Below are positions 6,200 through 13,814 of a DNA stretch of 18,718 nucleotides, piece after piece (the stretch's first letter is position 1; each line of letters opens with the position of its first letter). The notes beneath the pieces were generated by a model, which saw only the letters and a list, made by a program, of their open reading frames with translations, did not search any database and was not told where the DNA came from. Location of the stretch: assembly GCA_964399235.1 (NCBI GenBank), contig CAYNQC010000018.1, forward strand, positions 1 through 18,718, in the 5' to 3' direction. This DNA is from DASPPK01 sp964399235. Its GTDB lineage: Archaea; Thermoproteota; Bathyarchaeia; Bathyarchaeales; Bathycorpusculaceae. The position numbers were made by a program, and so were the translations under genes.

Positions 6200-7111
6200 A
6201 TGTTCGACCTTGTTTCTGTGGGACACTTCTCTATAGATTCAATTTTGCTTCCACATCGCAAAACTCCTTTCGTGGTTCTGGGCGGATCCGTGGCCTATGT
6301 CTCTCTTGCGGCCAGGCGGCTGGATGCTCGAGTTTCCGTCATCTCAAAGGTCGGCAACGATTTCCCCGAGGCTTACAAGTGGTGGCTCGAACAGGAAGGA
6401 GTCGACCTGTCGAATGTGACAACAGTCGCGAACACCAAAACCACGCGATTTGAATTAAAATACACAGATGACTTCGCCGATCGCAAACTGAGATCTGAAT
6501 CTAGAATGACGCCCATCACTGCGGAAGAGGTTCAGCATCCGCCAAAAGCCGTGGCTGTCCATGTCGGGCCAATCGCTGGAGAGGTAACCATCGAACTCGT
6601 CGAGAAACTACGGAGTTGCTGTAAGTTTATGTCTCTTGATCCGCAAGGGCTAGTTCGACGTTTTGATGAAGAAGGAAAGGCCACACTTGGCCCCTTGGTG
6701 GACAAGCGAGTGCTTAGGTACGTCGACATTTTCAAGTCCTCCCTAGTTGAAATCCAAACAATAACCGGAGTCACAGAACTGAATGAGGCAGTGAAGACTG
6801 TTCATGACTGTGGTGTGAACATCGTAATAGTCACTTTAGGCGCGGATGGCGCCGCAGTCTCGGTTGAAGGCACGATCCATAACGTTCCCGCCTTCAAGTC
6901 TGAGAGAATCGTTGATCCGACAGGCGCTGGTGATGCCTTCATGGGCGGTTTCCTAGCGGAATATACGCGTGGTGAAGATTGTTCTTGGTGTTCATGCGTG
7001 GGCGCCGCAGTTGCCTCGCTCGTTGTTGAAGGCGTTGGTCCGACGTTTTTTGGAGACAAAGAGGAAATCAACCGAAGGGCACAGTTGCTGTATGAAAAAG
7101 GAATTAAGTAA
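6200..7111 (+). CDS. PfkB-family carbohydrate kinase
   Basis: This 303-residue ribokinase-fold enzyme transfers phosphate from ATP (or another donor) to a sugar or nucleoside. The N-terminal substrate region is FDLVSVGHFSIDSI followed by VVLGGSVAYVSLAARRLDARVSVISKVGNDF, the first PfkB signature area. The anion hole and catalytic base are in DPTGAGDAFMGGF (239-251), with Asp245 the predicted base. VIVTLGADGAAV is the strand before it. Two Cys pairs (Cys140/141 and SWCSC near the end) are unusual but match no motif. Members phosphorylate ribose, fructose, adenosine, cytidine or inositol, and the sequence alone does not say which. It has a TATA-like box of its own, and no pathway neighbour narrows the substrate. 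Nothing looks truncated. Confidence 0.88.
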   Translation: MFDLVSVGHFSIDSILLPHRKTPFVVLGGSVAYVSLAARRLDARVSVISKVGNDFPEAYKWWLEQEGVDLSNVTTVANTKTTRFELKYTDDFADRKLRSESRMTPITAEEVQHPPKAVAVHVGPIAGEVTIELVEKLRSCCKFMSLDPQGLVRRFDEEGKATLGPLVDKRVLRYVDIFKSSLVEIQTITGVTELNEAVKTVHDCGVNIVIVTLGADGAAVSVEGTIHNVPAFKSERIVDPTGAGDAFMGGFLAEYTRGEDCSWCSCVGAAVASLVVEGVGPTFFGDKEEINRRAQLLYEKGIK

Positions 7112-7156
7112 TGAAGTGTATCTTACTGAACCGTAGGTTTAGGAGAGGCATCTAAT

Positions 7157-7363
7157 TTGGGACGTATTGACAAAGGCGTAAAATGTAACGTATCAGGTTG
7201 CAGTCAAGAGGCCGTGCGGTCACTTTCAGCTGAAAAGGTGAAAAAGGCTGGCCTGAGAGTGACGGATGACAGACGCGCCTACCTGTGCAGAGAGCATTAT
7301 AAAGAGTACAAGAAGAGAACGAAGAAAGACAAGCAGCTTGAAAAGTGGCGATTCAGCGCCTAA
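7157..7363 (+). CDS. Small zinc-knuckle protein upstream of thrS
   Basis: This 68-residue, strongly basic protein has a probable single zinc site: Cys10, Cys15, Cys44 and His47 (KCNVSGCSQEAVRSL ... YLCREHYKEYKK). The C-terminal third is a Lys/Arg-rich helix that could contact nucleic acid. The TTG start at 7157 is well supported by AGGAGAGG at 7141-7148, 8 bases upstream. It ends 19 bases before the thrS ATG, so the two genes are very likely on one mRNA. I do not recognise a named family. Its size, charge and zinc site resemble small ribosome- or tRNA-associated proteins of archaea, which is a guess from context. Confidence 0.75.
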   Translation: MGRIDKGVKCNVSGCSQEAVRSLSAEKVKKAGLRVTDDRRAYLCREHYKEYKKRTKKDKQLEKWRFSA

Positions 7364-7382
7364 ACCGAAGAGGCTGGGACTC

Positions 7383-9251
7383 ATGCGAATATTACAGTTA
7401 CACTCGAACTTCATCGTCTACAAACCCGTTCAAAAAGAGATTGCTTTAGCCGAACATGCCGAAAAAAAAGAAACGCGCCTTGAAGAGCTAGTTGTGTTGT
7501 TCACAGCGGTTGAAGAGGGAGACAACGCAAGAGTCGCGGAAAAAGCCATCGATGAGGTTCAAGGATTCCTCGAGAAGCTAGGCGTTAACCGCATTCTCAT
7601 CTACCCCTATGCCCACTTGAGCAGCAAACTGGCCAAACCAGCAGGGGCGCTGGAAACTGTCAAAGCCATGGAATCATATGCTTCAAAGAAAGGCATCGAA
7701 ACGTTCCGGGCACCTTTTGGCTGGAACAAACAGTTTACGATCTCAATTAAGGGACACCCTCTTGCAGAGCAATCCCGAGTGATATGGCCTGAGGAAGCTA
7801 AGGAGAAAGAAGAAGAAAAGATATCAGAAGCTGTGAAAGCCGAAGAAAAATTGAAGTCATCTTGGCATGTCCTTCAACCTGACGGGAAAATGGTGCTCGC
7901 CGAAGAATTCAACTTCAAAGATCATAAAGACCTTGAAAAGTTCGCAAGGTACGAGATATCGAAGGTAAGAGCCAGTCAGCAAATGCCGCCACACGTTCAG
8001 TTGATGAAGAAACTGGAAATCTGTGATTACGAACCTGGAAGCGACCCGGGAAACCTGCGTTGGTATCCTAAGGGTCGTCTTATCAAAGCCCTGCTTGAAC
8101 AGTTTGTCAGTACTAAAATGAGCGAGTACGGTGCTATGGAAGTCGAGACGCCGGTAATGTACGACTTTCAACACCCAAGCTTGGCTGATTACTTGAATCG
8201 TTTTCCGGCGAGACAGTATGTGCTGAAGTCAGAGGACAAAGAACTGTTTCTGCGTTTCGCCGCATGTTTTGGCCAATTCCTAATTGTTCATGACGCGCAA
8301 TTCTCATACAAGGACATGCCTATGAAGGTTTACGAACTGACCCGCTACAGCTTCAGGAAAGAGAAAAGCGGCGAAGTCGTAGGACTCAGAAGACTTAGAG
8401 CTTTCAGCATGCCTGACTGCCATGCTTTCTGCACGAACTTGGAGCAGGCTAAGGACGAATTCCTGAAAAGGTTCAAAATGTGCTCGAAGATTCTGAGTGA
8501 GATAGGTCTGAACAAGGATGAATACGAAGTTGGAATACGCTTCACGAAAGACTTCTATGAAGAAAACAAAAAGTTCATCACGTCTCTGGCGAAGACTTTC
8601 GGAAAACCCATGCTTGCTGAAGTGTGGAACGAACGGTTCTTCTACTTCGTGTTGAAATGGGACATCAACTATGTGGATAACCAGGACAAGGCCGCAGCTC
8701 TTTCGACAGATCAGCTTGACGTTGAGAATGCTGAGAGATATGGCATCTACTATGTTGACGAGAAGGGTGAAAAGAAGCTGCCGCTGATTCTCCACTGCTC
8801 CCCAAGCGGGGCGATTGAAAGGGTTGTATATGCACTGTTGGAAAGAGCTTACAAAGCTCAAAAGAGCGGCAAAGTGCCTATGCTCCCTGTTTGGCTGTCG
8901 CCGACGCAAGTTCGTCTTATACCAGTATCCAGCAGTTACCTAAAGGATGTTGAAAAAAATGCTGAAATAATGGAAGGCTGCCGAATTCGAGTAGACATTG
9001 ACGACCGGCCGATGACTTTGCAGAAGAAAGTACGTGACGCCGAAATGGAATGGATTCCGTACATAATCGTCGTTGGCCAGAAAGAAATTGATTCTGGTTT
9101 GCTGCCCGTCAGAGACAGATCCACTAGAGAAATGCGCAAGTTGAAGCTGAAGGATCTGACGTCGGAGTGTCAAGAGATTCTTGGGGACAAACCATTCAGG
9201 CCGTTGCCACTGCCGAAGTACCTTTCGAAGAGACCACAGTTTTATGGCTGA
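7383..9251 (+). CDS. thrS: Threonyl-tRNA synthetase, archaeal type
   Basis: This class II synthetase charges tRNA-Thr. Residues 1-145 are the archaeal N-terminal editing domain, related to D-aminoacyl-tRNA deacylase (MRILQLHSNFIVYKP ... GWNKQFTISIKGHPLAE), which removes mischarged serine. A charged linker follows. The catalytic core (about 200-495) has motif 2 at YSFRKEKSGEVVGLRRLRAF and the zinc ligands Cys295 (RFAACFGQF), His347 (MPDCHAFC) and His471 (LHCSPSGAIER) that recognise threonine. Residues 500-622 are the anticodon-binding domain. ATG 7383 is chosen because MRILQLHSNF is the family's N-terminus; the open frame extends upstream to 7266 but that part is a shadow of the zinc-knuckle gene. 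The full length of 622 residues is normal, and all key residues are present. Confidence 0.96.
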   Translation: MRILQLHSNFIVYKPVQKEIALAEHAEKKETRLEELVVLFTAVEEGDNARVAEKAIDEVQGFLEKLGVNRILIYPYAHLSSKLAKPAGALETVKAMESYASKKGIETFRAPFGWNKQFTISIKGHPLAEQSRVIWPEEAKEKEEEKISEAVKAEEKLKSSWHVLQPDGKMVLAEEFNFKDHKDLEKFARYEISKVRASQQMPPHVQLMKKLEICDYEPGSDPGNLRWYPKGRLIKALLEQFVSTKMSEYGAMEVETPVMYDFQHPSLADYLNRFPARQYVLKSEDKELFLRFAACFGQFLIVHDAQFSYKDMPMKVYELTRYSFRKEKSGEVVGLRRLRAFSMPDCHAFCTNLEQAKDEFLKRFKMCSKILSEIGLNKDEYEVGIRFTKDFYEENKKFITSLAKTFGKPMLAEVWNERFFYFVLKWDINYVDNQDKAAALSTDQLDVENAERYGIYYVDEKGEKKLPLILHCSPSGAIERVVYALLERAYKAQKSGKVPMLPVWLSPTQVRLIPVSSSYLKDVEKNAEIMEGCRIRVDIDDRPMTLQKKVRDAEMEWIPYIIVVGQKEIDSGLLPVRDRSTREMRKLKLKDLTSECQEILGDKPFRPLPLPKYLSKRPQFYG

Positions 9252-9280
9252 TTACGTTGATAGGCGTAGGTTCGGTCCAA

Positions 9281-9290
9281 AAGATATATG
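9281..9290 (+). promoter_or_regulatory. TATA-like box before ilvE
   Basis: AAGATATATG lies in the 86-base gap after thrS, about 50 bases before the TTG start of ilvE. Initiation near 9310-9315 would give a leader carrying the GGGGGA ribosome site at 9325-9330. Confidence 0.5.
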
Positions 9291-9337
9291 AAACCTTGAT
9301 CTGATAGACTAAACTCTGCTGCTCGGGGGACGGAATA

Positions 9338-10219
9338 TTGGACGAATTGCAGGTATACATAGACAGGAAATTCTTTCCGAAGTCTGAAGCGAAGGTCTCG
9401 GTCTTTGATCATGGTCTGCTTTATGGCGACGGCATATTCGAGGGAATTCGAGCCTACGAAGGCGTTGTCTTCAGACTCAAAGAGCACATCGACAGACTTT
9501 ACAAGTCGGCTCACATGATTATGCTAGAGATTCCAATTGCCAAAGAAGAGATGATTCATGCAACGCTGGAAACTCTGCGGAAGAACAAAATGAGAGACGC
9601 TTACATTCGCCTCGTCGTTACTCGCGGAACGGGCGACCTTGGATTGAACCCCAAAAAATGTCCCAGACCGACGATAATAATCATTACTGACACGATCTCA
9701 CTGCACATGGCCGGCGGCAAAGAGACCGGCATTGCCGCGATGATTTCATGGGTAAAACGTGATCCTGTCGATGCGACGTCGCATGAAATCAAGTCCCTCA
9801 ATTATCTGAACAGCATTCTGGCGAAGATTGAAGCGAACATCGCCGGTGTTGATGAGGCGATATGCCTAGACAAGAATGGTTTTGTGTGCGAAGGTGTGGC
9901 TGAGAACATATTCATAGTTAGAAAAGGGAAATTGTATACGCCGCCCACTTGCACGGGTGCCTTGCATGGAATAACGGCTGAGTGTGTGTCTGACTTGGCC
10001 AGAAGATTGGGGTACGAAGTCAACGAGAAAAACATCACGCCTTTCGAACTTTTCAATGCAGATGAGGTTTTCTTCACTGGAACGGCAGCAGAAATCATAC
10101 CAGTCAGAGAGATAAACAAGAGGCAGATAAACGACGGGAAGCCGGGTCCAATCGCAAGAAGACTGATGGCCGAGTTCGCAAAGGTTGTGCGCGATCCGAA
10201 GGAAGGAGTGCTCATCTGA
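9338..10219 (+). CDS. ilvE: Branched-chain amino acid aminotransferase
   Basis: This fold-type IV PLP transaminase performs the last step of Val, Leu and Ile synthesis. The 293-residue length is normal. Diagnostic parts are VSVFDHGLLYGDGIFEGIRAY (20-40), RLVVTRGTGDLGL (91-103), the Schiff-base lysine Lys152 in HEIKSLNYLNSILAK, and EGVAENIFIV followed by TGALHGITA and VFFTGTAAEIIPV. The related D-amino-acid transaminase and aminodeoxychorismate lyase are less likely because of the IKSLNYL and FTGTAAE motifs, although substrate choice in this fold cannot be fixed by eye. The TTG start at 9338 is supported by the G-rich ribosome site 7 bases upstream and by the normal MDELQVYIDRKFFP beginning. 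It is convergent with the next aminotransferase gene. Confidence 0.93.
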   Translation: MDELQVYIDRKFFPKSEAKVSVFDHGLLYGDGIFEGIRAYEGVVFRLKEHIDRLYKSAHMIMLEIPIAKEEMIHATLETLRKNKMRDAYIRLVVTRGTGDLGLNPKKCPRPTIIIITDTISLHMAGGKETGIAAMISWVKRDPVDATSHEIKSLNYLNSILAKIEANIAGVDEAICLDKNGFVCEGVAENIFIVRKGKLYTPPTCTGALHGITAECVSDLARRLGYEVNEKNITPFELFNADEVFFTGTAAEIIPVREINKRQINDGKPGPIARRLMAEFAKVVRDPKEGVLI

Positions 10220-10232
10220 CGGCACTTGACAG

Positions 10233-10249
10233 GTTTTCTTTTCTATTTG
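10233..10249 (+). terminator. T-rich terminator-like run after ilvE
   Basis: GTTTTCTTTTCTATTTG begins 14 bases after the ilvE stop. Archaeal RNA polymerase often stops at such U-rich tracts without a hairpin. The run overlaps the 3' end of the convergent gene, so the two transcripts may overlap. Confidence 0.4.
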
Positions 10250-11448
10250 TGTCTTTTCATGAATTTTTCGATTTCATTTAGTGCCTTTTCAAGCGTTTCA
10301 AGCGGCGGAAGCACCACGCCTCTGATGTGTCCTGCTCCGTAGGTTGGGTCGAATCCCGATCCTTGGACGAAGAGCACTCCGGTTTCTTTCAGGAGGTTTA
10401 ATGTGAAGTCCATGTCGTTCTTCCATTTGGATCCTACTGTGTGTATTTTGGGGAAAACGTAGAATGCGCCTTCCGGTCTTGCACAGCTGATTCCTTCGAT
10501 TTCGTTGAGTCGTTTCCAAACAAAAATGCTTCTCTGTCGGATCTTTTCGACGGTGGTTTTTATGTGGTCTTGAGGGCCATTGAGGGCGGCTACTCCAGCT
10601 TTTTGAACAGGCGTGTTTGCGCATATTCGGATTCTGGCTTGTTTTTCTGTGCATTCTTTCAGTTCGCTCAGTCTTCCTTGGGGGTTGTGGAAATATAGGT
10701 AGCCGAGTCTCCAGCCGGTCATCAGGTACACTTTTGAAAAGCCGTTTAGGCCTATCACTGGAACGTCTTTGGTTTGGCTTGCTGTGCTGATGAATTTTTT
10801 CTCGAATACTATCTGGTCGTAGATTTCGTCTGATAAAACTGGGATGTCATGTTCGGCTGCCAAATCTAGTATTTTTCTCACTGTTTTGCTTTCGTAGAGT
10901 GCACTGCATGGGTTGTTTGGGTTGATTATGGTTATGGCTCGAGTCTTTTTGGAGATCTTTTTTCTGAGGTCTTCAATGTTGGGTTGCCAGCCGTTTTCTT
11001 CCACTGTTTCATATGTTACTGGGTTTGCACCGAAAAATTTGGCGTAAGAGATGTACGGTGGATATGTTGGTCCTGGCATGAGGATTTCGTCTCCGGGGTT
11101 GAGAAGCGCGGCGAGAATCATTTCGATGCCTTCTGAAATTCCGGAGGTTACGATGACATCTTCAGGTGAAATTTCGATGTTGTTGACCCTTTTCTCTTTC
11201 TGGCTTATGGCTTCTCTGAGTTCGGGTAGTCCTTCCGAGGGCGAATAGAAGTTCTTCTTCTCTTCAACTGCTTGGGTAAGGGCTTGTTTTATGTGCGGTG
11301 GGGTGTCGAAGTCGAACGCGTTTGGGTCGCCTATGTTGAGATAGTAGATTTTCTTCCCAGTCTTTGCGACTTGTTTGGCGTAAGGGATTATGTCGCGGAT
11401 TGCATATTCTATTTTTTGCACTCTTTCGGTGGGCTTTATGGTTGACAT
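10243..11448 (-). CDS. PLP-dependent class I/II aminotransferase (alanine/aspartate type)
   Basis: This fold-type I aminotransferase has 401 residues from the ATG at 11448. Key features are YYLNIGDPNAFDF near 35, FYSPSEGLPELREAI, IINPNNPCSA (174-183), SDEIYDQ with Asp207 contacting the pyridine ring, NGFSKVYLMTGWRLGY with Schiff-base Lys239 and Arg247, and the C-terminal substrate arginine in GHIRGVVLPP. The last motif, with R followed by VLPP, is like archaeal alanine aminotransferases, so alanine:2-oxoglutarate transfer is likely; aspartate or broader specificity is possible. The ATG is preferred over the TTG at 11463 because MSTIKPTERV matches relatives and a GTGAT sits 4 bases upstream. 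It may draw on the same keto-acid pool as IlvE. Confidence 0.9.
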   Translation of the reverse strand: MSTIKPTERVQKIEYAIRDIIPYAKQVAKTGKKIYYLNIGDPNAFDFDTPPHIKQALTQAVEEKKNFYSPSEGLPELREAISQKEKRVNNIEISPEDVIVTSGISEGIEMILAALLNPGDEILMPGPTYPPYISYAKFFGANPVTYETVEENGWQPNIEDLRKKISKKTRAITIINPNNPCSALYESKTVRKILDLAAEHDIPVLSDEIYDQIVFEKKFISTASQTKDVPVIGLNGFSKVYLMTGWRLGYLYFHNPQGRLSELKECTEKQARIRICANTPVQKAGVAALNGPQDHIKTTVEKIRQRSIFVWKRLNEIEGISCARPEGAFYVFPKIHTVGSKWKNDMDFTLNLLKETGVLFVQGSGFDPTYGAGHIRGVVLPPLETLEKALNEIEKFMKRHK

Positions 11449-11487
11449 TGCTATCACAATCAAGGCTGTGAGTCTGTTTGAAAATGA

Positions 11488-11497
11488 GATAAAGATT
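11488..11497 (-). promoter_or_regulatory. TATA-like box before aminotransferase
   Basis: Read on the minus strand, AATCTTTATC lies about 40 bases before the ATG at 11448, in the 58-base gap after the surface-protein gene. Initiation near 11465 fits a leader holding the GTGAT site. Confidence 0.4.
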
Positions 11498-11506
11498 TTG
11501 GGTGGG

Positions 11507-12994
11507 TTACTGCACTTTGTATGTTGCTAACGTTTGCAGCCCGTCTATGGTTGTCACGATAATGGTCACATCTTTGCCGACGTACGGATTCCAATCCCAA
11601 CGGTAGATTATTGAGCTTTCCGATCCGATTGTGACTTGGAATCCTGTTGATCCAACGACCAGTAACGGCGCGGTCTCGTTTCTTATGAGTATTGAAGTTA
11701 TTGTTGCGTTGACTCTTGAGAACTCGCTGTTTCGGACTGTGATGTTTATGTATGGGTTCTCTGGCGTCAAATTGAAGAAGGATGCATTCGTTATCTTGAG
11801 GTATGGAAGTTTGAGATTATAAGTGATTTGAGTTTCATTTGACCCGTATTTCAAATATGCTCTTATAGTGACGTTGGCTCCGACGAAGCTTGACCAGTTG
11901 TAAGTGCAATCTAATGTTGCGCGTTGCCCAGGGTCTATGAGCGTTATTGTTATGTTGGCGGGGGCTTGATTGACGTAGATCGCTGTTACGTTTGCTGTTT
12001 GGAGCGAATATGCGAGGTTCGTAACATTTATGGCAAAGTGTCCTGTGTCGTCTAGGTCAAAATATACATCGTCTATTCTTCCCGCATTGGCAGTCGGTGT
12101 TCGTACCGTTAGAGATGTGGAGTTGAACCCTTGTTTAGTATGGGCTGTCACCGTGAGGTCGATGTTTCGGTACTTTGCGTCTGTCCAGTTCCAGAAGCAA
12201 ATTATGGATGTGTTTTTGCCTGTTTCAAGCGTGACTGGAAGAGCTGGGCTTGACAGTGCTCCGCTTATTTGATCGGTTATGTTGCCGTATTTGAAATCGA
12301 TGGTTGTGATGTTTACGTAGGTTGCTGAGTCAGCGGAATTGGAGAATGTGACATTGACTTGGTTTGTGTTGGTTTCGTTGAAGTTGACTCGTATCACCTG
12401 TAGACTGACTGTTGAGGGTGCGTCCCTTCTTATTTCGGCTGTGAATCCTTCGAGAGTTTCGACTTGAACGAGTGGCTTCACATGTCCTTGCCAGTCGGCG
12501 TAGCAGATGATTGAGATGGTTTCGTTTGGTTGGATGATTCTGGGCAAGGTAATGTTTAGGTTGGTGACAGGGTTGTAGTCGAGTAGTATGCGGCTCAGGG
12601 TCAGGTTAATTGGGGAGTTCGAATTTGTGACTGTGACGTTGAAGCGTTGAATGCTGTCTGACGCGTCAAAGGCGCTGCTTAGGCTGATCGCAACGGACGG
12701 AAGAGTAACAGACCGACCAGCTTCTGTGCCGTTCAATGATGTTACGTGCACCGTAATGATTCTGCCTGCAAATACACCCCAGTCGAGTGAACAGTTGAAA
12801 GTCCGCACTGTTCCTCTTGGCAGCGGAAATGGAAGGCTTGGATCGCTGCTCCTTATGCTGGTTCTGTTTAGACCAAATGAGTCTATGTAAATGTCCGTTA
12901 TGTTGGTTTCTGCAAACGAGTGTGAGGGGTTCATGACCGTCAGGCCGAAGCTGGTTGCATGATCCACTGGGAAATTGACGCCCGTGATGAGAAG
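11507..12994 (-). repeat. Five tandem ~100-residue protein repeats
   Basis: Within the surface protein the same unit recurs. Strands with several NxT sequons (such as ITDIYID, NITTIDF, VTAIYV and ITSILIR) are followed by a C-x3-W core, then a strand ending near a Gly (TSLNG, ETLEG, HTKQG, LKYG, TIDG). Tryptophan spacing is 96, 102, 97 and 101 residues. The cysteine occurs in units 1-4 and is replaced by Tyr in unit 5 (YRWDW). The units have diverged too far for DNA-level repeats to be visible. Confidence 0.75.
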
Positions 12995-13135
12995 GTCAAA
13001 CGTGTCTTCAGGCTCCACTATAAACGGTGCCACTGTCCACATATACGCTATAAGTGCGCCGACAATGGCTGACAACAATATGAGGAGTATTGTGAGAAGA
13101 GTGGAGATCGCCTTAGTCTTTTTTGTGAAGTGCAA
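11507..13135 (-). CDS. Large surface protein with pilin-like N-terminus and five Ig-like repeats
   Basis: From TTG 13135 this is a 542-residue protein beginning MHFTKKTKA and then ISTLLTILLILLSAIVGALI. This looks like an archaeal class III (type IV pilin/archaellin) signal: a short basic leader, the processing motif KA|IS after residue 9, and a hydrophobic helix that would either anchor the protein or build a filament core. The rest is outside the membrane. It has five units of about 100 residues with aligned tryptophans at 119, 215, 317, 414 and 515 (DWGVFAG, DWQGHV, NWTDAKY, NWSSFVG, DWNPYVG). I count about 26 N-x-S/T sequons, suggesting heavy N-glycosylation. TTG 13135 is chosen because GAGGG lies 6 bases upstream and the resulting leader is short. 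An ATG at 13171 would add 12 residues and may lie upstream of the transcript start. The exact role (filament subunit, adhesin, S-layer associate) is not known. Confidence 0.8.
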   Translation of the reverse strand: MHFTKKTKAISTLLTILLILLSAIVGALIAYMWTVAPFIVEPEDTFDLLITGVNFPVDHATSFGLTVMNPSHSFAETNITDIYIDSFGLNRTSIRSSDPSLPFPLPRGTVRTFNCSLDWGVFAGRIITVHVTSLNGTEAGRSVTLPSVAISLSSAFDASDSIQRFNVTVTNSNSPINLTLSRILLDYNPVTNLNITLPRIIQPNETISIICYADWQGHVKPLVQVETLEGFTAEIRRDAPSTVSLQVIRVNFNETNTNQVNVTFSNSADSATYVNITTIDFKYGNITDQISGALSSPALPVTLETGKNTSIICFWNWTDAKYRNIDLTVTAHTKQGFNSTSLTVRTPTANAGRIDDVYFDLDDTGHFAINVTNLAYSLQTANVTAIYVNQAPANITITLIDPGQRATLDCTYNWSSFVGANVTIRAYLKYGSNETQITYNLKLPYLKITNASFFNLTPENPYINITVRNSEFSRVNATITSILIRNETAPLLVVGSTGFQVTIGSESSIIYRWDWNPYVGKDVTIIVTTIDGLQTLATYKVQ

Positions 13136-13183
13136 TTGATTCCCTCGTTCAATATGGTTGGTGTAGAACATATTTCTCGGTGG

Positions 13184-13191
13184 TAAATAAG
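13184..13191 (-). promoter_or_regulatory. TATA-like box before surface protein
   Basis: CTTATTTA on the minus strand would place initiation near 13160. That is downstream of the ATG at 13171 and upstream of the TTG at 13135, which supports the shorter protein. Confidence 0.4.
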
Positions 13192-13280
13192 CATTTCAGC
13201 ACTCGATAAGAAGATCATGTGCGGCTTCGGGACAGGTGAATCTGTGGGTTTTTGTGCTATTTTCGGTTTGGCAAGCTTGC

Positions 13281-13631
13281 TCAATAGAGTAAGCTGTCGC
13301 TGATTCTGATTCTGCCGTGTTGGATTGGAACGCCTTCTTTTTCCACAAGTTTCATTCTGGACTGAGCCGCAATCTTTGGTCCTCCGAACACGCCGTCTGA
13401 TCTGACCACGCGGTGGCATGGCACGATGGGGCAGAGCGGGTTCTTGTGGAGAGCGTTGGCTACCGCTCGATATGCGTTTGGCTTGCCGACTTTTGCCGCG
13501 ATTCTTTTGTAGGTGCTGATTTTTCCTTTAGGTATCCTGAAAGTGGCAGTCAGAACTGTTCGTTCAAATTCTGTTTTGTCTTTTAGAAAACGGATTACGT
13601 CTTCTTCAGTTTTGACGTCTTCTTTTCTCAT
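13281..13631 (-). CDS. ogt: Methylated-DNA-protein cysteine methyltransferase, single-domain
   Basis: This suicide DNA-repair protein takes the alkyl group from O6-alkylguanine onto a cysteine. It has 116 residues, about two thirds the usual length; it lacks the N-terminal RNase-H-like domain and keeps the whole DNA-binding/active domain. Visible are the KISTYKRIA turn with Tyr41, YRAVANALHKNP with the Arg55 finger, the PCHRVV active site with Cys72, and GPKIAAQSRMKLVEKEGV at the end. The reactive Cys is present, so this is not a Cys-less alkyltransferase-like protein. The ATG at 13631 is chosen over a TTG one codon earlier. No clear ribosome site is visible, so the mRNA may be leaderless, with an AT-rich CTTAAGTT about 30 bases upstream. 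Confidence 0.9.
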   Translation of the reverse strand: MRKEDVKTEEDVIRFLKDKTEFERTVLTATFRIPKGKISTYKRIAAKVGKPNAYRAVANALHKNPLCPIVPCHRVVRSDGVFGGPKIAAQSRMKLVEKEGVPIQHGRIRISDSLLY

Positions 13632-13762
13632 CAAGTATCATTCTTGATTAGGGAGCTACAACTTAAGAGCTTATCTTTAGAGGTTCCTGTTGAGCCAGGT
13701 GTAATTCGGGGGGTGCCTAAGGTTCTGTGTCGCGTGCGCCTTTCAGGCCAAAGGGACAGCTA

Positions 13763-13772
13763 AGTTTAAATC
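13763..13772 (+). promoter_or_regulatory. TATA-like box before FAD oxidoreductase
   Basis: AGTTTAAATC lies about 45 bases before the ATG at 13815 in the 183-base divergent gap. Initiation near 13795 would give a short leader with GGGG (13804-13807), 7 bases before the start. A short hairpin, CCTTT(13739)/AAAGG(13750), lies upstream of it. Confidence 0.5.
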
Positions 13773-13814
13773 TTTTTCATTCCAATAATCTGTTTCTCGA
13801 TTTGGGGTCTGGCG

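Noticed and set aside
8304..8909. 201-residue minus-strand ORF opposite thrS
   Set aside because: It is antisense to the conserved catalytic core of ThrRS and has no recognisable motif.
2400..10200. Replication origin at the composition flip
   Set aside because: No gap between genes here is longer than about 100 bases, and no origin box repeats or cdc6/orc1 gene are visible. The skew is reported but an origin is not claimed.
10345..10365. tRNA T-loop-like string (GTCGAATCCC)
   Set aside because: It lies inside the aminotransferase coding sequence and no acceptor, D or anticodon stem can be built around it.
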